In this document: positions 25,856 through 35,490 of the stretch, piece by piece
Layout of the letters: every line of letters starts with the position of its first letter
Position numbering within the stretch: the stretch's first letter is position 1
From: Ectobacillus polymachus
GTDB lineage: Bacteria > Bacillota > Bacilli > Bacillales > Bacillaceae_G
Length of the DNA stretch: 64,000 bases
Reading direction: 5' to 3'
Assembly (NCBI RefSeq): GCF_048159605.1
Contig: NZ_JBLREB010000001.1
Location: 1,364,001 to 1,428,000, forward strand
Notes under the pieces: model-generated
The model's input: only the letters and a program-made list of their open reading frames with translations
The model's database searches: none
What the model was told of the DNA's origin: nothing
Program-made: the position numbers and the translations under genes

Positions 25856-27772
25856 CTAGTTTCCCATATAAATCCGAATTTTCGAACCTTGCTTTAGTTT
25901 AACGCCAGACTTAGGTGATTGATCAATAACCTTATCACCACTTCCGCTTACATCTAGCTGTAGATCAACGAGCTGTTCTTGAAGCTGCTTTTTATCCAAA
26001 CCAATTAGATCAGGTACTTCAACAGAAGGAATATCCAACCAATTTAATTGCTTATCTATACCGCCTGAACGAGGCTGTACCCCAAGTACAGGGAGCATAT
26101 CACGAAGCATATTTCCTACTATAGGTGCTGCAACAACTCCACCAAATTGGACAGTCCCCTTTGGATTGTCAACGGCTGTATAAACAATGATTTGCGGATC
26201 ATCCGCCGGTGCAAATCCGATAAAGGAGACAATGTAGTTGCCATCCATGTAACGCCCATCCTTTACCTTTTGTGCAGTTCCTGTTTTTCCTCCAACGCGA
26301 TACCCATCAATGTATGCTCCTTTACCTGAGCCCTTCGCAACTACATTTTCAAGTGCATAGCGAACCTGCTTCGAAGTTTCCTCGGAAATAACATGAGATT
26401 TTGCTACCGGTGTTTTTTTACTAACAGATTGGTTTGTTTTTGGATCAATAAATTCTTTTGCTATATATGGTTGATATAATATTCCACCGTTTATTGCTGC
26501 TGCTACTGCCGCAACCTGTTGGATAGGTGTGACAGAGACCCCTTGACCGAAGGAAGTGGTAGCTTGCTCAACAGGACCGACTTTGTTTACATTAAATAAA
26601 ATCCCTTTCCCCTCACCTTGTAAATCAATTCCTGTTTTTTGACCGAATCCAAAATTTTGAATGTACTGAAAGAGCTTATCTTTACCTAATCGTTGGCCCA
26701 GTTCAACAAAACCAGGGTTACATGAGTTCTGAACTACTTCAAGAAAGGTTTCCTGGCCATGACCGCCTCGTTTCCAGCAATGAAGGGTTGCTCCCCCCAC
26801 CTCTACTGAACCACTATCAAAGAACGTATCTTTTTCCAAATTCACAAGATTTTCATTTAATGCAGCTGCTAATGTAATAATTTTAAAAGTAGATCCTGGT
26901 TCATAGGTGCTCCATACCGGTAAGTTTCGATTGTATACTTCAGGTGGAACTTGCTGATAATTGGCAGGATCAAAATTCGGTCGGCTTGACATAGCTAATA
27001 TTTCACCCGTATTTGGATTCATCGCAATTGATATAATGGCATCTGGATTATACGTTGCTTGTGCAATATCAAGTTCACGATCCATAATCGTTTGAATACG
27101 AGAATCAATCGTTAAAGCTAAATTCAATCCACTCTCTGGCGCCTGATAATCATCCCCTATATTTGGCATTTTTTGTCCTTTCGCATCTGCGTAAAATCGA
27201 ACGTAGCCATCATCACCCTTAAGCTGTTTATCATAGCTCAGCTCGAGTCCCATTAATCCTTGATTATCAATACCTACAAATCCAAGAACGTGAGCTAAAT
27301 CATTTCCGAACGGATAGTATCGAATAGAATCCTCAGCTATATACACTCCCTTTAAACCAAGAGCACGTATATCCTTTGCTTTGTCATGAGATATTTTTCG
27401 TCCTTCTGGCCTGATCCACACACTGCTATTCTTTTGCGTTATTTGCTTATAAATTGCATCTTTAGATGCACCAAGTACAGAAGCAAGCTTATCTGCTGTT
27501 TCTCCCGGATTATCAACCTGGCGAGGAACTACAAGTACCGAAGGAGCACTTTTATTTGTAGCAAGCTCGACTCCATTTCTGTCAACAATCTTCCCACGCT
27601 CTGGTTCGAACGGAATATTTCGGCTCCATAAATCTTTAGCTCCATCAGTCAACATATTCCCTAAAGCAAATTGTACATATCCGAGACGTACGTCTATGAT
27701 GGTAAAAATAAGCAATCCACAACATAATACAAATATAAGACGTTTTCTCACTGTTACGGCAGATACACGCAT
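25856..27772 (-). CDS. spoVD: sporulation class B penicillin-binding protein SpoVD
   Basis: Transpeptidase that partners SpoVE to build spore cortex, anchored in the mother-cell membrane. The 638 residues have one N-terminal helix (about 10-30) and a dimerisation domain. The transpeptidase motifs are STYEPGSTFKIIT (active-site serine), SCNPG and GGKTGTAQ, followed by a single PASTA domain (about 580-638, EVPDLIGLDKKQLQEQL). One PASTA and the cortex partner nearby separate it from pbpB. Confidence 0.94.
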   Translation of the reverse strand: MRVSAVTVRKRLIFVLCCGLLIFTIIDVRLGYVQFALGNMLTDGAKDLWSRNIPFEPERGKIVDRNGVELATNKSAPSVLVVPRQVDNPGETADKLASVLGASKDAIYKQITQKNSSVWIRPEGRKISHDKAKDIRALGLKGVYIAEDSIRYYPFGNDLAHVLGFVGIDNQGLMGLELSYDKQLKGDDGYVRFYADAKGQKMPNIGDDYQAPESGLNLALTIDSRIQTIMDRELDIAQATYNPDAIISIAMNPNTGEILAMSSRPNFDPANYQQVPPEVYNRNLPVWSTYEPGSTFKIITLAAALNENLVNLEKDTFFDSGSVEVGGATLHCWKRGGHGQETFLEVVQNSCNPGFVELGQRLGKDKLFQYIQNFGFGQKTGIDLQGEGKGILFNVNKVGPVEQATTSFGQGVSVTPIQQVAAVAAAINGGILYQPYIAKEFIDPKTNQSVSKKTPVAKSHVISEETSKQVRYALENVVAKGSGKGAYIDGYRVGGKTGTAQKVKDGRYMDGNYIVSFIGFAPADDPQIIVYTAVDNPKGTVQFGGVVAAPIVGNMLRDMLPVLGVQPRSGGIDKQLNWLDIPSVEVPDLIGLDKKQLQEQLVDLQLDVSGSGDKVIDQSPKSGVKLKQGSKIRIYMGN

Positions 27773-27844
27773 ATAGAACCTCCCTTATGCTTGGGCTCGT
27801 TCCAATGTATATGCTTGTACCTTATCGTTTAGAACTCGATCTCC

Positions 27845-29989
27845 TTAATGGTTAGAAGGTGGATTAGGACTTGTTCCAGGCGAAATCTCCAAAGGAGGAG
27901 CAAGCTTTAATTCTAAGGAATCACCATTTTTCACAGGAGTACCTTCCTTTATGCTTTGATCTGTTACATATCCTTGACCATCCGTCTTTAAATTGAGTCC
28001 AAGAACATTTGCTAGATTCATTGCATCCCTCATCGACCAACCTACAATATTAGGCATTTTATTATCATTTCCTGCAAGAATAACACGATCTCCTTTTAAC
28101 GCTGTATCACCAGCATGCAACATTTGGCTCGTTACATTTCCTTGTCCGAGAACAACAGCCTGCAGGCCTACTTTTTCCAACATAGCTTTGGCATTATCCA
28201 TGTTCTGTCCAACAACATTCGGAGTAGAAACATTTTCCTGCTTAGCTAAGCTTTGCGGATCTGCAACAGCAGACTCTTTAATCTTCAAATATTGCAAACT
28301 ATTTTTCATAACCGATGTAAAAATAGTAGCAAGCGGTGTCGAACCATAGTCCGTATCCTTTAATTTTGGTTGTTTGATTGCTAAATAGCAAAGCAGCTTC
28401 GGATCAGATGCAGGAGCCATACCCATAAAGGAGAAAATATAATTTTCTTTTCCAACCATATAATGTCCATCGGGTCCTGGTATTTGTGCAGTTCCTGTTT
28501 TTCCTGCTACTGGATAACCATCAATTTTATACATCGTTCCTGTTCCTTTTGGCGATGTTATGACTGTTTCTAACAATGCTCGTTCCTTTTGTGCTGTTTC
28601 CTTTGTAATTGGTTTATCCACAATTTCGGGATTGTGCTGCTCAATGATTTGATTCGTATCCGGGTCAACAATATGATCAATTACATAAGGCTTCATCATT
28701 TGTCCATCATTGGCAATTGCTGTTGCAGCTTGAACCTGCTGAATTGGTGTTACCGTTGAACCTTGACCAAAGGCTGTTGTTGCTTTCTGAATCGGTTTAT
28801 CAAATAAAATCGTATTTTTTCCCTCACCAGGCAAGTCAATGCCTGTTGGCTGATCTAAATGGAATTTGTGAATATAATCTCGAAAACGATCATAACCAAG
28901 CTTCTGCTCAGCTAGAATAGAAAAGGCTACGTTTGAAGAACGCTGTACGCCTTCGTCAAAGGTAATGCTTCCCCAACCAGCACCATCATTATGGTCTTTT
29001 ATAATAGAATTTCCTACCTTATATGTACCAGATTGATAATATTCTTGCCCATTATACACACCCTCATTAATAGCTGCTGCTAATGTAAACATTTTAAAAG
29101 TAGAACCCGGTTCATAAGCGTATGCAATCGGATCATTTAAAAAGTAGGAGATATCTCGATTATTCGGATCAAAGCTTGGCTTACTGGACATAGCTAATGT
29201 TTTTCCGGTTTTTGGATCAACAATTATACCTACGAGCATAGAAGGCTTATATTGGTCATAGGCTTTCTTCATTTCATCTTCTAAAAAGCTTTGGATATGT
29301 TGATCAATCGTTAAGTATACATTATCTCCGTTTTTAGGCGGGGTAATTTTTTGATTGGAAAAACCACTTGCATTTTTATCAAAGGATACCGTGCCATTTT
29401 GTGCATGCAAATAGGAATCCAAACTTTTTTCAAGGCCAAATTGCCCTTCTAACACATTTAAATCGTTAGGCTTTGCATATCCTAGTACATATGAAGCAAA
29501 GTCTCCATTTGGATAAATTCGAGCTGTCCCATCCACAAACTGAATACCAGGCAGATTCATATCCATAATTTGATCTCGTTGTTTCTGTGTTATATTGTTA
29601 CCCGCAGGACCAAATTCTGTTTGAACAGCATCCTTATTAAGCTTTTGTAAAATTGAATCTTTGCTTTGGTTTAAAACTGGGGCAAGCTTTTCTGCAGTCA
29701 TTTCTTTATCTTTTACACTTTTATCTCCCTTTAAGATTGCAACAAGCTTATAAGCTGGAACATCTTGTGCCAATACTTCACCGCGAGAATCATAAATAGT
29801 ACCTCGCATGGCTTCAAGTACCCCGTTTTGATTATACTTTGCAGTTCCCCATTTTTTTAACGATTCCCCGTGCACCGTACCAATCACTTGTAAATATAAA
29901 AAACGACTCAGCAATATAAAAAAGAGCAGGGCAAAACCTATCATTAAGCATCCTGCTCCCTTATTCATATTAAGTTTTTTTATCTCCAT
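27845..29989 (-). CDS. pbpB: septal class B penicillin-binding protein PBP 2B
   Basis: Essential division transpeptidase working with FtsW, FtsL and DivIB. The 714 residues have an N-terminal helix (about 14-34) and the motifs YEPGSTFKMFT, RSSNVAF and AGKTGTAQIPG. Two C-terminal PASTA repeats follow (STPNVVGQNMDNAKAML, MPNIVGWSMRDAMNL). It follows ftsL by 17 bases. Equivalent to PBP 2B of B. subtilis in size and order. Confidence 0.96.
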   Translation of the reverse strand: MEIKKLNMNKGAGCLMIGFALLFFILLSRFLYLQVIGTVHGESLKKWGTAKYNQNGVLEAMRGTIYDSRGEVLAQDVPAYKLVAILKGDKSVKDKEMTAEKLAPVLNQSKDSILQKLNKDAVQTEFGPAGNNITQKQRDQIMDMNLPGIQFVDGTARIYPNGDFASYVLGYAKPNDLNVLEGQFGLEKSLDSYLHAQNGTVSFDKNASGFSNQKITPPKNGDNVYLTIDQHIQSFLEDEMKKAYDQYKPSMLVGIIVDPKTGKTLAMSSKPSFDPNNRDISYFLNDPIAYAYEPGSTFKMFTLAAAINEGVYNGQEYYQSGTYKVGNSIIKDHNDGAGWGSITFDEGVQRSSNVAFSILAEQKLGYDRFRDYIHKFHLDQPTGIDLPGEGKNTILFDKPIQKATTAFGQGSTVTPIQQVQAATAIANDGQMMKPYVIDHIVDPDTNQIIEQHNPEIVDKPITKETAQKERALLETVITSPKGTGTMYKIDGYPVAGKTGTAQIPGPDGHYMVGKENYIFSFMGMAPASDPKLLCYLAIKQPKLKDTDYGSTPLATIFTSVMKNSLQYLKIKESAVADPQSLAKQENVSTPNVVGQNMDNAKAMLEKVGLQAVVLGQGNVTSQMLHAGDTALKGDRVILAGNDNKMPNIVGWSMRDAMNLANVLGLNLKTDGQGYVTDQSIKEGTPVKNGDSLELKLAPPLEISPGTSPNPPSNH

Positions 29990-30006
29990 TACGAATTCAC
30001 GCTCTC

Positions 30007-30372
30007 TTACGGATGTAGGGATTTTACGTTATTTTCATTTATACTAAGCCCCATGCTTTTTGCTTTTTCAGAAATGCGCTCATAACTGCTTAATTGTTCC
30101 ACATTTGCTTTTAAATCATTATTGACTTTCTTTTGCTTTTCGATATTATTACGTAAATCAACCGTCTTGGTATTTGCCTCAAACATCTTTGCTTTATTGC
30201 CTACAACAACAACTGCAGCGTATAACAAAAATAGGATAAAGGCTACATAAAGTATCTTTTCAAAAAGAGTTACTTTCGCTCGTCGTCCTGCCTGCGAGAC
30301 CGGTGCCTGTGCCTCTACCTCATCTTGTGATTGCAACTGTTGTTTTCTATATTTAATCGCTACATTCGACAT
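30007..30372 (-). CDS. ftsL: cell division protein FtsL
   Basis: Small bitopic division protein, 121 residues. A basic cytoplasmic tail is followed by one helix (about 41-60, ILYVAFILFLLYAAVVVVGN). The extracellular coiled coil (about 65-110) pairs with DivIC and DivIB. Lies between rsmH and pbpB, as expected. The ribosome site is AAAGGAGGAAAACGAA. Confidence 0.93.
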   Translation of the reverse strand: MSNVAIKYRKQQLQSQDEVEAQAPVSQAGRRAKVTLFEKILYVAFILFLLYAAVVVVGNKAKMFEANTKTVDLRNNIEKQKKVNNDLKANVEQLSSYERISEKAKSMGLSINENNVKSLHP

Positions 30373-30407
30373 TTCGTTTTCCTCCTTTTTGTGTAGGCAA
30401 TGTAATC

Positions 30408-31340
30408 TTACTGTTTTTCAGCGATACGCAATTTAGCTGATCGTGCACGATTATTCTCTTCTAATTCAGCAGGGGATGGTAAGATAGGCTTTCTTGTAAT
30501 AAGCTTAAGCTTTGGTTTGTATTCATCTGGTATAACAGGCAATCCTCGTGGCAAATCTGGAATACTGCTATAAGTTTTGAATGTCGTTTTACATATTCGA
30601 TCTTCTAATGAATGAAAGGTTATGACACTAATTCTTCCACCAGGCTTTAACATAGAAATTGCAGCCTCTAAAGCCTCCTCAAACACCTTTAATTCATCAT
30701 TTACTGCAATACGAATTGCTTGAAATACTCGCTTAGCAGGATGACCACCTGTTCGTCTTGCAGCTGCTGGTATTCCTTCTTTTATGAGTTCTACAAGCTG
30801 ATATGTAGTTTCGATTGGTCTGTCTTCTCTGTACGCCTCAATTTTTCTAGCAATTTGTTTTGAAAATTTTTCTTCTCCATATTGAAAAAAGATTTTCACC
30901 AGCTGTTCATATGACCACTTATTTACAATGTCATAGGCAGTTAACGTGGCGTTCTGGTCCATTCTCATATCAAGCGGAGCATCAAAGTGATAGCTAAATC
31001 CTCGTTCCGGAGTATCTAGCTGAGGCGAAGATACACCAAGATCAAACAGGACACCATCTACTTCCGTAATACCAATCTTAAGAAGCTCTTCCTTTATGTA
31101 ACGGAAATTGCTACGTATAGGGATAAATTGATCTCCATAGGTGTGGAATTTTTCTTTGGCATGCGCAATGGCGATATCGTCTTGGTCAAAGGCAATAAGG
31201 TGTCCATCCTTAGACAATTGTGACAAAAGATATGCGCTATGCCCACCCCCACCCATTGTACAGTCTACATATGTACCATTAGGTTTAATATTCAGGCCAT
31301 TTACAGTTTCTTCTAACAGCACCGTTTTATGATTAAACAT
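30408..31340 (-). CDS. rsmH: 16S rRNA m4C1402 methyltransferase RsmH (MraW)
   Basis: SAM-dependent N4-methylation of C1402 in 16S rRNA. The start is ATG 31340 (MFNHKTVLLEETVNG), giving 310 residues like homologues. The SAM motif YVDCTMGGGGHSAYLL is near residues 25-40; FDLGVSSPQLDTPERGFSY and ISVITFHSLEDRI follow. First gene of the dcw cluster here: mraZ, which normally precedes it, is not found. Confidence 0.97.
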   Translation of the reverse strand: MFNHKTVLLEETVNGLNIKPNGTYVDCTMGGGGHSAYLLSQLSKDGHLIAFDQDDIAIAHAKEKFHTYGDQFIPIRSNFRYIKEELLKIGITEVDGVLFDLGVSSPQLDTPERGFSYHFDAPLDMRMDQNATLTAYDIVNKWSYEQLVKIFFQYGEEKFSKQIARKIEAYREDRPIETTYQLVELIKEGIPAAARRTGGHPAKRVFQAIRIAVNDELKVFEEALEAAISMLKPGGRISVITFHSLEDRICKTTFKTYSSIPDLPRGLPVIPDEYKPKLKLITRKPILPSPAELEENNRARSAKLRIAEKQ

Positions 31341-31420
31341 CGTTGCACCCACTTCATAACATAATTCAAATGTCAATTTTCTTCTTATTTTTTCATTATA
31401 TACTATATTTTATCATGATT

Positions 31421-31447
31421 TGTATAAGGAAAGTAGAAACTTGTCAA
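31421..31447 (-). promoter_or_regulatory. probable sigma-A promoter of the dcw cluster
   Basis: Minus strand consensus -35 TTGACA (31442-31447). The -10 is either TATACA (31421-31426, 15-bp spacer) or TACAAA (31419-31424, 17-bp spacer). About 80-100 bases before rsmH. Confidence 0.5.
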
Positions 31448-31551
31448 AATATGATATCGTAATAAAATACTCCCTAGTTTTGTATTATCCAAAAAGATAA
31501 ACATCTAAAATAGATAATCTTACTATTTTCAAAAAATTCTACATTGCCAAG

Positions 31552-31583
31552 AAAAATCCTGCAATAAAACTTGCAGGATTTTA
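31552..31583 (-). terminator. bshC terminator
   Basis: Hairpin AAAATCCTGCAAG/CTTGCAGGATTTT-like arms overlapping the bshC stop codon. On the minus strand it ends in GGATTTTTC. It separates bshC from rsmH. Confidence 0.82.
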
Positions 31584-33197
31584 CATAATCACAATTTTAT
31601 GCTTTCCATTCCAAACGAACGTTTCCTCTAATACTTCATGTACAAATGAAAATCCATATTTATTTAAATAGTATAATATGTTCCATGTTCGTTCTTGTAA
31701 TAGTCCAAGTGGCTGCAGAGAGCTTTCAATTCTGCGGAATTTAGCAAGTTCAACTTCATGCTTACACTGAATATCCTTTTGTAACGTACGCTCTAATAGC
31801 TGTAATTGCTCATCTATTTTACGTTTATTTTTTTCGGTAAATGATGTAAGACTTGGGTTGATTCCTATTATAGCTTCCCGCAATTTACGATGAGACATTT
31901 CAATCTCTAAGCGTGCCTGTGAAAATAGCTCGTCAAGCGGTTCATCCACTTGAGCACGTAGCCAAGCATCTTTTATTTCACCTATCTTGTTTGTAAATAC
32001 GTCTTCGATTTGTAACGACAGATCCTGTATATTACGTTCTATCTGGCGTTCCACATAGCTTATCATTTGACGCGGAACTACCAGTGGCATCTTCCATCCC
32101 ATTTCGTGAAAAACGAGTTGAAGTTCAGCCCAATAGGCAATTTCCCCTGGTCCTCCTATAAATGCAAGCGTTGGAAACAAATATTCCTGCATTAATGGTC
32201 TTGTAACCACATTGTTACTTACTCTTTCAGGTGTTTGGTGTATAATTTGCAACAGTTCATCTAGAGTAAATCGAATTTTCCCTTCTTTGCAAACAAAGAA
32301 ATCATCTTCTTTTTCAAGTAGCCATCTTTCTCCATCAACCTTTAAAAATAAATGGATTGCATTTTGCTTTGTTGTAATTAGCGGCGTATAATGATTTCTT
32401 CTTATTTTATTTTGTTGAACGGATAACGATTCGCGAATACCTTGTTCATGCTTAACAAGCTTCTCAAAGAAGGAAGCTTCTAACTCCCGTAAATGCGGAT
32501 TGCCTGAATCTACTAAAATAAGTCCTTCTTCCTTAAATAGCTCGGTTATCATGTAAGCAAAAAAATCCGTATAGGTCAACGACTGCTCTAAGCAATGCAT
32601 GACAAAACGCAGCATGTCCGATGTAAAATTTGTTTCTTGAAAGGAGGAAAACACACTTTTTATCCATTCGATGCACTGCGTTTGATTTAATTTTGTTTCA
32701 GATGCACTAATTTTCTGCTTTGTATCATTATGAAAAACTGATTTCTTTACTTCTCCATTTTTCATAATATGCACATGATTAATTTCATCTATATCATGAT
32801 CTTCGCCCGCAATCCAAAATACTGGGACAACACGTACTCCAAGTTTTTGTTCCTGCTTCTTAGCAAGCTGAATAATAGAAATAATTTTATGAATCGTGTA
32901 CAGAGGGCCTGTCAAAATACCCGCTTGTTGTCCGCCGATTACAACAACTGTTTGCGAGTCTTCTAATGCCTTAATATTGTCAATTGTTCTAGCACTTGCT
33001 CCGTATTGTTCATTATAGCTTAGCAAATGACGCACTAGCTCACTTCGCATATACGTCCGCTCTTGTAAATCTCTTATTCTCTCCTCGTATACTTGCTCTT
33101 GCAAAGAGTAATCAAAACACGATGACGCATCATTGTCTCCTTGTAAATAGTCTCCTGTTAACCCTTTCGGAAAAACGGGAATATCTCTAATTTCCAT
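31581..33197 (-). CDS. bshC: bacillithiol biosynthesis cysteine-adding enzyme BshC
   Basis: Last step of bacillithiol synthesis: adds cysteine to glucosamine-malate. 538 residues, matching the ~539 of B. subtilis BshC (YllA). A nucleotide-binding-like fold with VVVIGGQQAGILTGPLYT near 84-101 and VPVFWIAGEDHDIDEINH near 124-141. The long alpha-helical C-terminal region carries coiled-coil character. Bacillithiol is the low-molecular-weight thiol of Bacillus. Confidence 0.95.
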   Translation of the reverse strand: MEIRDIPVFPKGLTGDYLQGDNDASSCFDYSLQEQVYEERIRDLQERTYMRSELVRHLLSYNEQYGASARTIDNIKALEDSQTVVVIGGQQAGILTGPLYTIHKIISIIQLAKKQEQKLGVRVVPVFWIAGEDHDIDEINHVHIMKNGEVKKSVFHNDTKQKISASETKLNQTQCIEWIKSVFSSFQETNFTSDMLRFVMHCLEQSLTYTDFFAYMITELFKEEGLILVDSGNPHLRELEASFFEKLVKHEQGIRESLSVQQNKIRRNHYTPLITTKQNAIHLFLKVDGERWLLEKEDDFFVCKEGKIRFTLDELLQIIHQTPERVSNNVVTRPLMQEYLFPTLAFIGGPGEIAYWAELQLVFHEMGWKMPLVVPRQMISYVERQIERNIQDLSLQIEDVFTNKIGEIKDAWLRAQVDEPLDELFSQARLEIEMSHRKLREAIIGINPSLTSFTEKNKRKIDEQLQLLERTLQKDIQCKHEVELAKFRRIESSLQPLGLLQERTWNILYYLNKYGFSFVHEVLEETFVWNGKHKIVIM

Positions 33198-33269
33198 TAT
33201 CTTCTTCCTTTCATATCCGTACTTTCACTAACAAAATTGTAGACAATGTCATAGGCAAAAGCAAAAATT

Positions 33270-34151
33270 TTATCTTTTATGCTCCAGCCCTTTCATCGAA
33301 TGGTACAAAAATGAGAGGATTGGTACAGTTTGACCTTTCTCATCGGCTTTAGCAAGAATATAACCTAAAATAGCATCTACCTCGGTTTGGCGATGATGAA
33401 TTACATCTGTCAGCATAGAAGACTGATTATCTGCAGTTTTCTCACAAACATGACATACCCGTATCCAATGCTCTTCCAAGTTAGATTCACCTAGTATGCA
33501 AAGAACTTCTTTACATACCGATTTCATCACTTGATTAAAATGCTCATTCTTCAGCATTTCACCATTTTTCACTCTATACAGAGCAGTAAGGGGGTTCACA
33601 CATGCATTAATTACTAGTTTATTCACTACTATCTCTTTCCAATTTTTCTCAATTACAAGAGGAAAGACCTCTGTAAATAAAGAAAAAAGAGATTGAAACA
33701 TATCTTCATGACCACTAATAATACCGAGTCTTGTTATACCCGCTCCTGTATGTACAACGGTAGTATCATTTTCCTTTTTCGCACCATGTTCTACAATGCC
33801 TACTGCGGTTGCTTGATCAAAATCTTGCAGCATTGATAGATGAGCCATTCCATTTTGCAAAAAGATAAGTTTACCAGATGCACGATGTAAATGCGATAGA
33901 ACGGAAGGCAACTGATACTGTTTTACGGCTACTAATATATAGTCATCCTGTAAACTTGCACCATCTAAAGGCAACGCATGAGGAAAAACAGTGTATTTGG
34001 CATGATTTATTATGCATGTAATCCCTTTCTTCCGTATGTTTTGTGCCTGCTCTTCTGTACGCGTGTATATTGTAACAGCATTACTTTCTTTTTGTAAGTA
34101 GTATGTAAATAGAAGACCAATTGCTCCTGGACCGACAATTCCTACTTTCAT
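33270..34151 (-). CDS. 2-dehydropantoate 2-reductase family protein (YlbQ/PanE)
   Basis: NADPH-dependent ketopantoate reductase family, the pantoate-forming step of coenzyme A synthesis. The 293 residues start MKVGIVGPGAIGLLFTYYL, a Rossmann nucleotide loop. Also present are KQYQLPSVLSHL, LQNGMAHL, and the C-terminal catalytic-domain lysine region KLVINACVNPLTALY. The ATG at 34151 has an AAGGAG site at good spacing; an ATG two codons earlier sits too close to it. B. subtilis ylbQ lies at this place; coaD is also in the window. A true panE or a paralogue cannot be told apart from sequence alone. Confidence 0.88.
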   Translation of the reverse strand: MKVGIVGPGAIGLLFTYYLQKESNAVTIYTRTEEQAQNIRKKGITCIINHAKYTVFPHALPLDGASLQDDYILVAVKQYQLPSVLSHLHRASGKLIFLQNGMAHLSMLQDFDQATAVGIVEHGAKKENDTTVVHTGAGITRLGIISGHEDMFQSLFSLFTEVFPLVIEKNWKEIVVNKLVINACVNPLTALYRVKNGEMLKNEHFNQVMKSVCKEVLCILGESNLEEHWIRVCHVCEKTADNQSSMLTDVIHHRQTEVDAILGYILAKADEKGQTVPILSFLYHSMKGLEHKR

Positions 34152-34312
34152 CCTCATATCTCCTTATCATATAACTAATATAAGTGTAACAAATTTTATA
34201 ATAAATTTCTGAGAGAATATACTTTTCTTCATAAAAGGAATGGTTTACGTTATAATGAAAGCGTAACCATTTTATGGTTGCATAATATTTTGATTTATAA
34301 AGGGGTGGGTAG

Positions 34313-34765
34313 ATGTACATTCCGAAGGTAGAACGGTTGTGCATTAACTTTAAAACATTGGAGAATTTCAAACAATTTAAGGGTAGCGGCGCGCTAGAGC
34401 TTTCTATGCTAGAAGACTTGCAAGCAAATATAATCGAGAATGACAGTGAATCTCCATTTTACGGAATCTACTTTGGGGAATCTCTTGTTGCTAGAATGAG
34501 TTTATATAAGCAGCATTCATTTGTAGAAGGAACGTATTTAGAGCTATTTAAGCTAGAGGTATTACCAGAATTTAAACGAAGAGGTTTCGGCACTGCCTTA
34601 GTCGATTATGCCAAGAGTATAAAGCTTCCCATTAAAACAGTTGCAAGAGCACATTCGAAAGAATTTTGGGAAAAACAAGGATTTTACCAAGAAGAAAATA
34701 ATCAAGTGGATATGTTTCTTTGGAATCCAAATACAGCTGTCGATACAAAAGAAGAATCCGCATAA
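34313..34765 (+). CDS. ylbP: GNAT-family N-acetyltransferase YlbP
   Basis: A 150-residue GNAT protein. The acetyl-CoA loop is in LEVLPEFKRRGFGTALVDYAK (R-R-G-F-G-T, residues about 94-99). C-terminal FWEKQGFYQEENNQ is the last strand and helix of the fold. Substrate unknown. It is on the plus strand, with a GGGGTGGGTAG site before ATG, divergent from the panE-like gene and convergent with rsfA. Confidence 0.9.
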   Translation: MYIPKVERLCINFKTLENFKQFKGSGALELSMLEDLQANIIENDSESPFYGIYFGESLVARMSLYKQHSFVEGTYLELFKLEVLPEFKRRGFGTALVDYAKSIKLPIKTVARAHSKEFWEKQGFYQEENNQVDMFLWNPNTAVDTKEESA

Positions 34766-34800
34766 GCATCTTTCCTAGCTGATTCCATCTCCTTACATAA

Positions 34801-34835
34801 AAAAACTCCCTCGCCCCTCAAATAGGGGTGGGAGC
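34801..34835 (-). terminator. terminator between rsfA and ylbP
   Basis: On the minus strand GCTCCCACCCCT-ATTTG-AGGGGCGAGGGAG followed by seven T. It mainly serves rsfA, the convergent gene. Confidence 0.82.
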
Positions 34836-34907
34836 TAGACAATATACCGATATTTTCCCATAATGGCTGGAATCAGCTTTTTTATTTTTCAATTTTTCAA
34901 ATACATT

Positions 34908-35414
34908 TCATAATAAAGGTAGTTTTTTATCGCGTTCGGTCGAAACGACGCTTCGTTTCTTTTCAATAAAATCAAACAGTATTTCATATTCCTGTTCATA
35001 TATAGATAATTTTTCAAGTAAATATTGTTTTTCTTGCTGCAATTGCTCTGTTTGCTGTTGCAGTTCTAGCACACGCTCATAATAATTTTCTCTATTTTTT
35101 TCTTTATATTCTTGTAAAAGTCTAATCATGTGATCAATGGTAAGGTCCCTGCTATCTTCTAAATGCGAATAGTTATGGACATGAACTGCATTCGTTTTTC
35201 TTTCGTGCTTTGCCCCTTCAATTTGATTCCGATATTGTTTACGTACATAGGAGTTCCACCGAAACCCACATGCAGCAGGAGTTCGCGATAAATGTCGGCC
35301 TACTTCCTGAAAAGCCGACAATTGTGTACCGCCTTCCTTAATGTGACGTAATACAATTTCTGCCAGAAGCAAATCTTCCTCATCTGTCCATGCATCTTGT
35401 CTTGTCGTAGCCAT
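34908..35414 (-). CDS. RsfA-family sporulation transcription factor (YlbO)
   Basis: RsfA regulators modulate sigma-F-dependent forespore genes. The 168 residues have an N-terminal Myb/SANT-like DNA-binding domain (AWTDEEDLLLAEIVLRHIKE ... TPAACGFRWNSYVRKQY, about 8-61). A C-terminal coiled coil rich in Gln and Glu (about 95-150) follows. B. subtilis ylbO is the paralogue at this position. Ribosome site AGGAGGGATCGGA. Confidence 0.9.
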   Translation of the reverse strand: MATTRQDAWTDEEDLLLAEIVLRHIKEGGTQLSAFQEVGRHLSRTPAACGFRWNSYVRKQYRNQIEGAKHERKTNAVHVHNYSHLEDSRDLTIDHMIRLLQEYKEKNRENYYERVLELQQQTEQLQQEKQYLLEKLSIYEQEYEILFDFIEKKRSVVSTERDKKLPLL

Positions 35415-35490
35415 TCCGATCCCTCCTTGTGCATTTTTTACTATTCATATGCAACTGATAGGAGTGATAGAATGAAAATACGAATTATAA

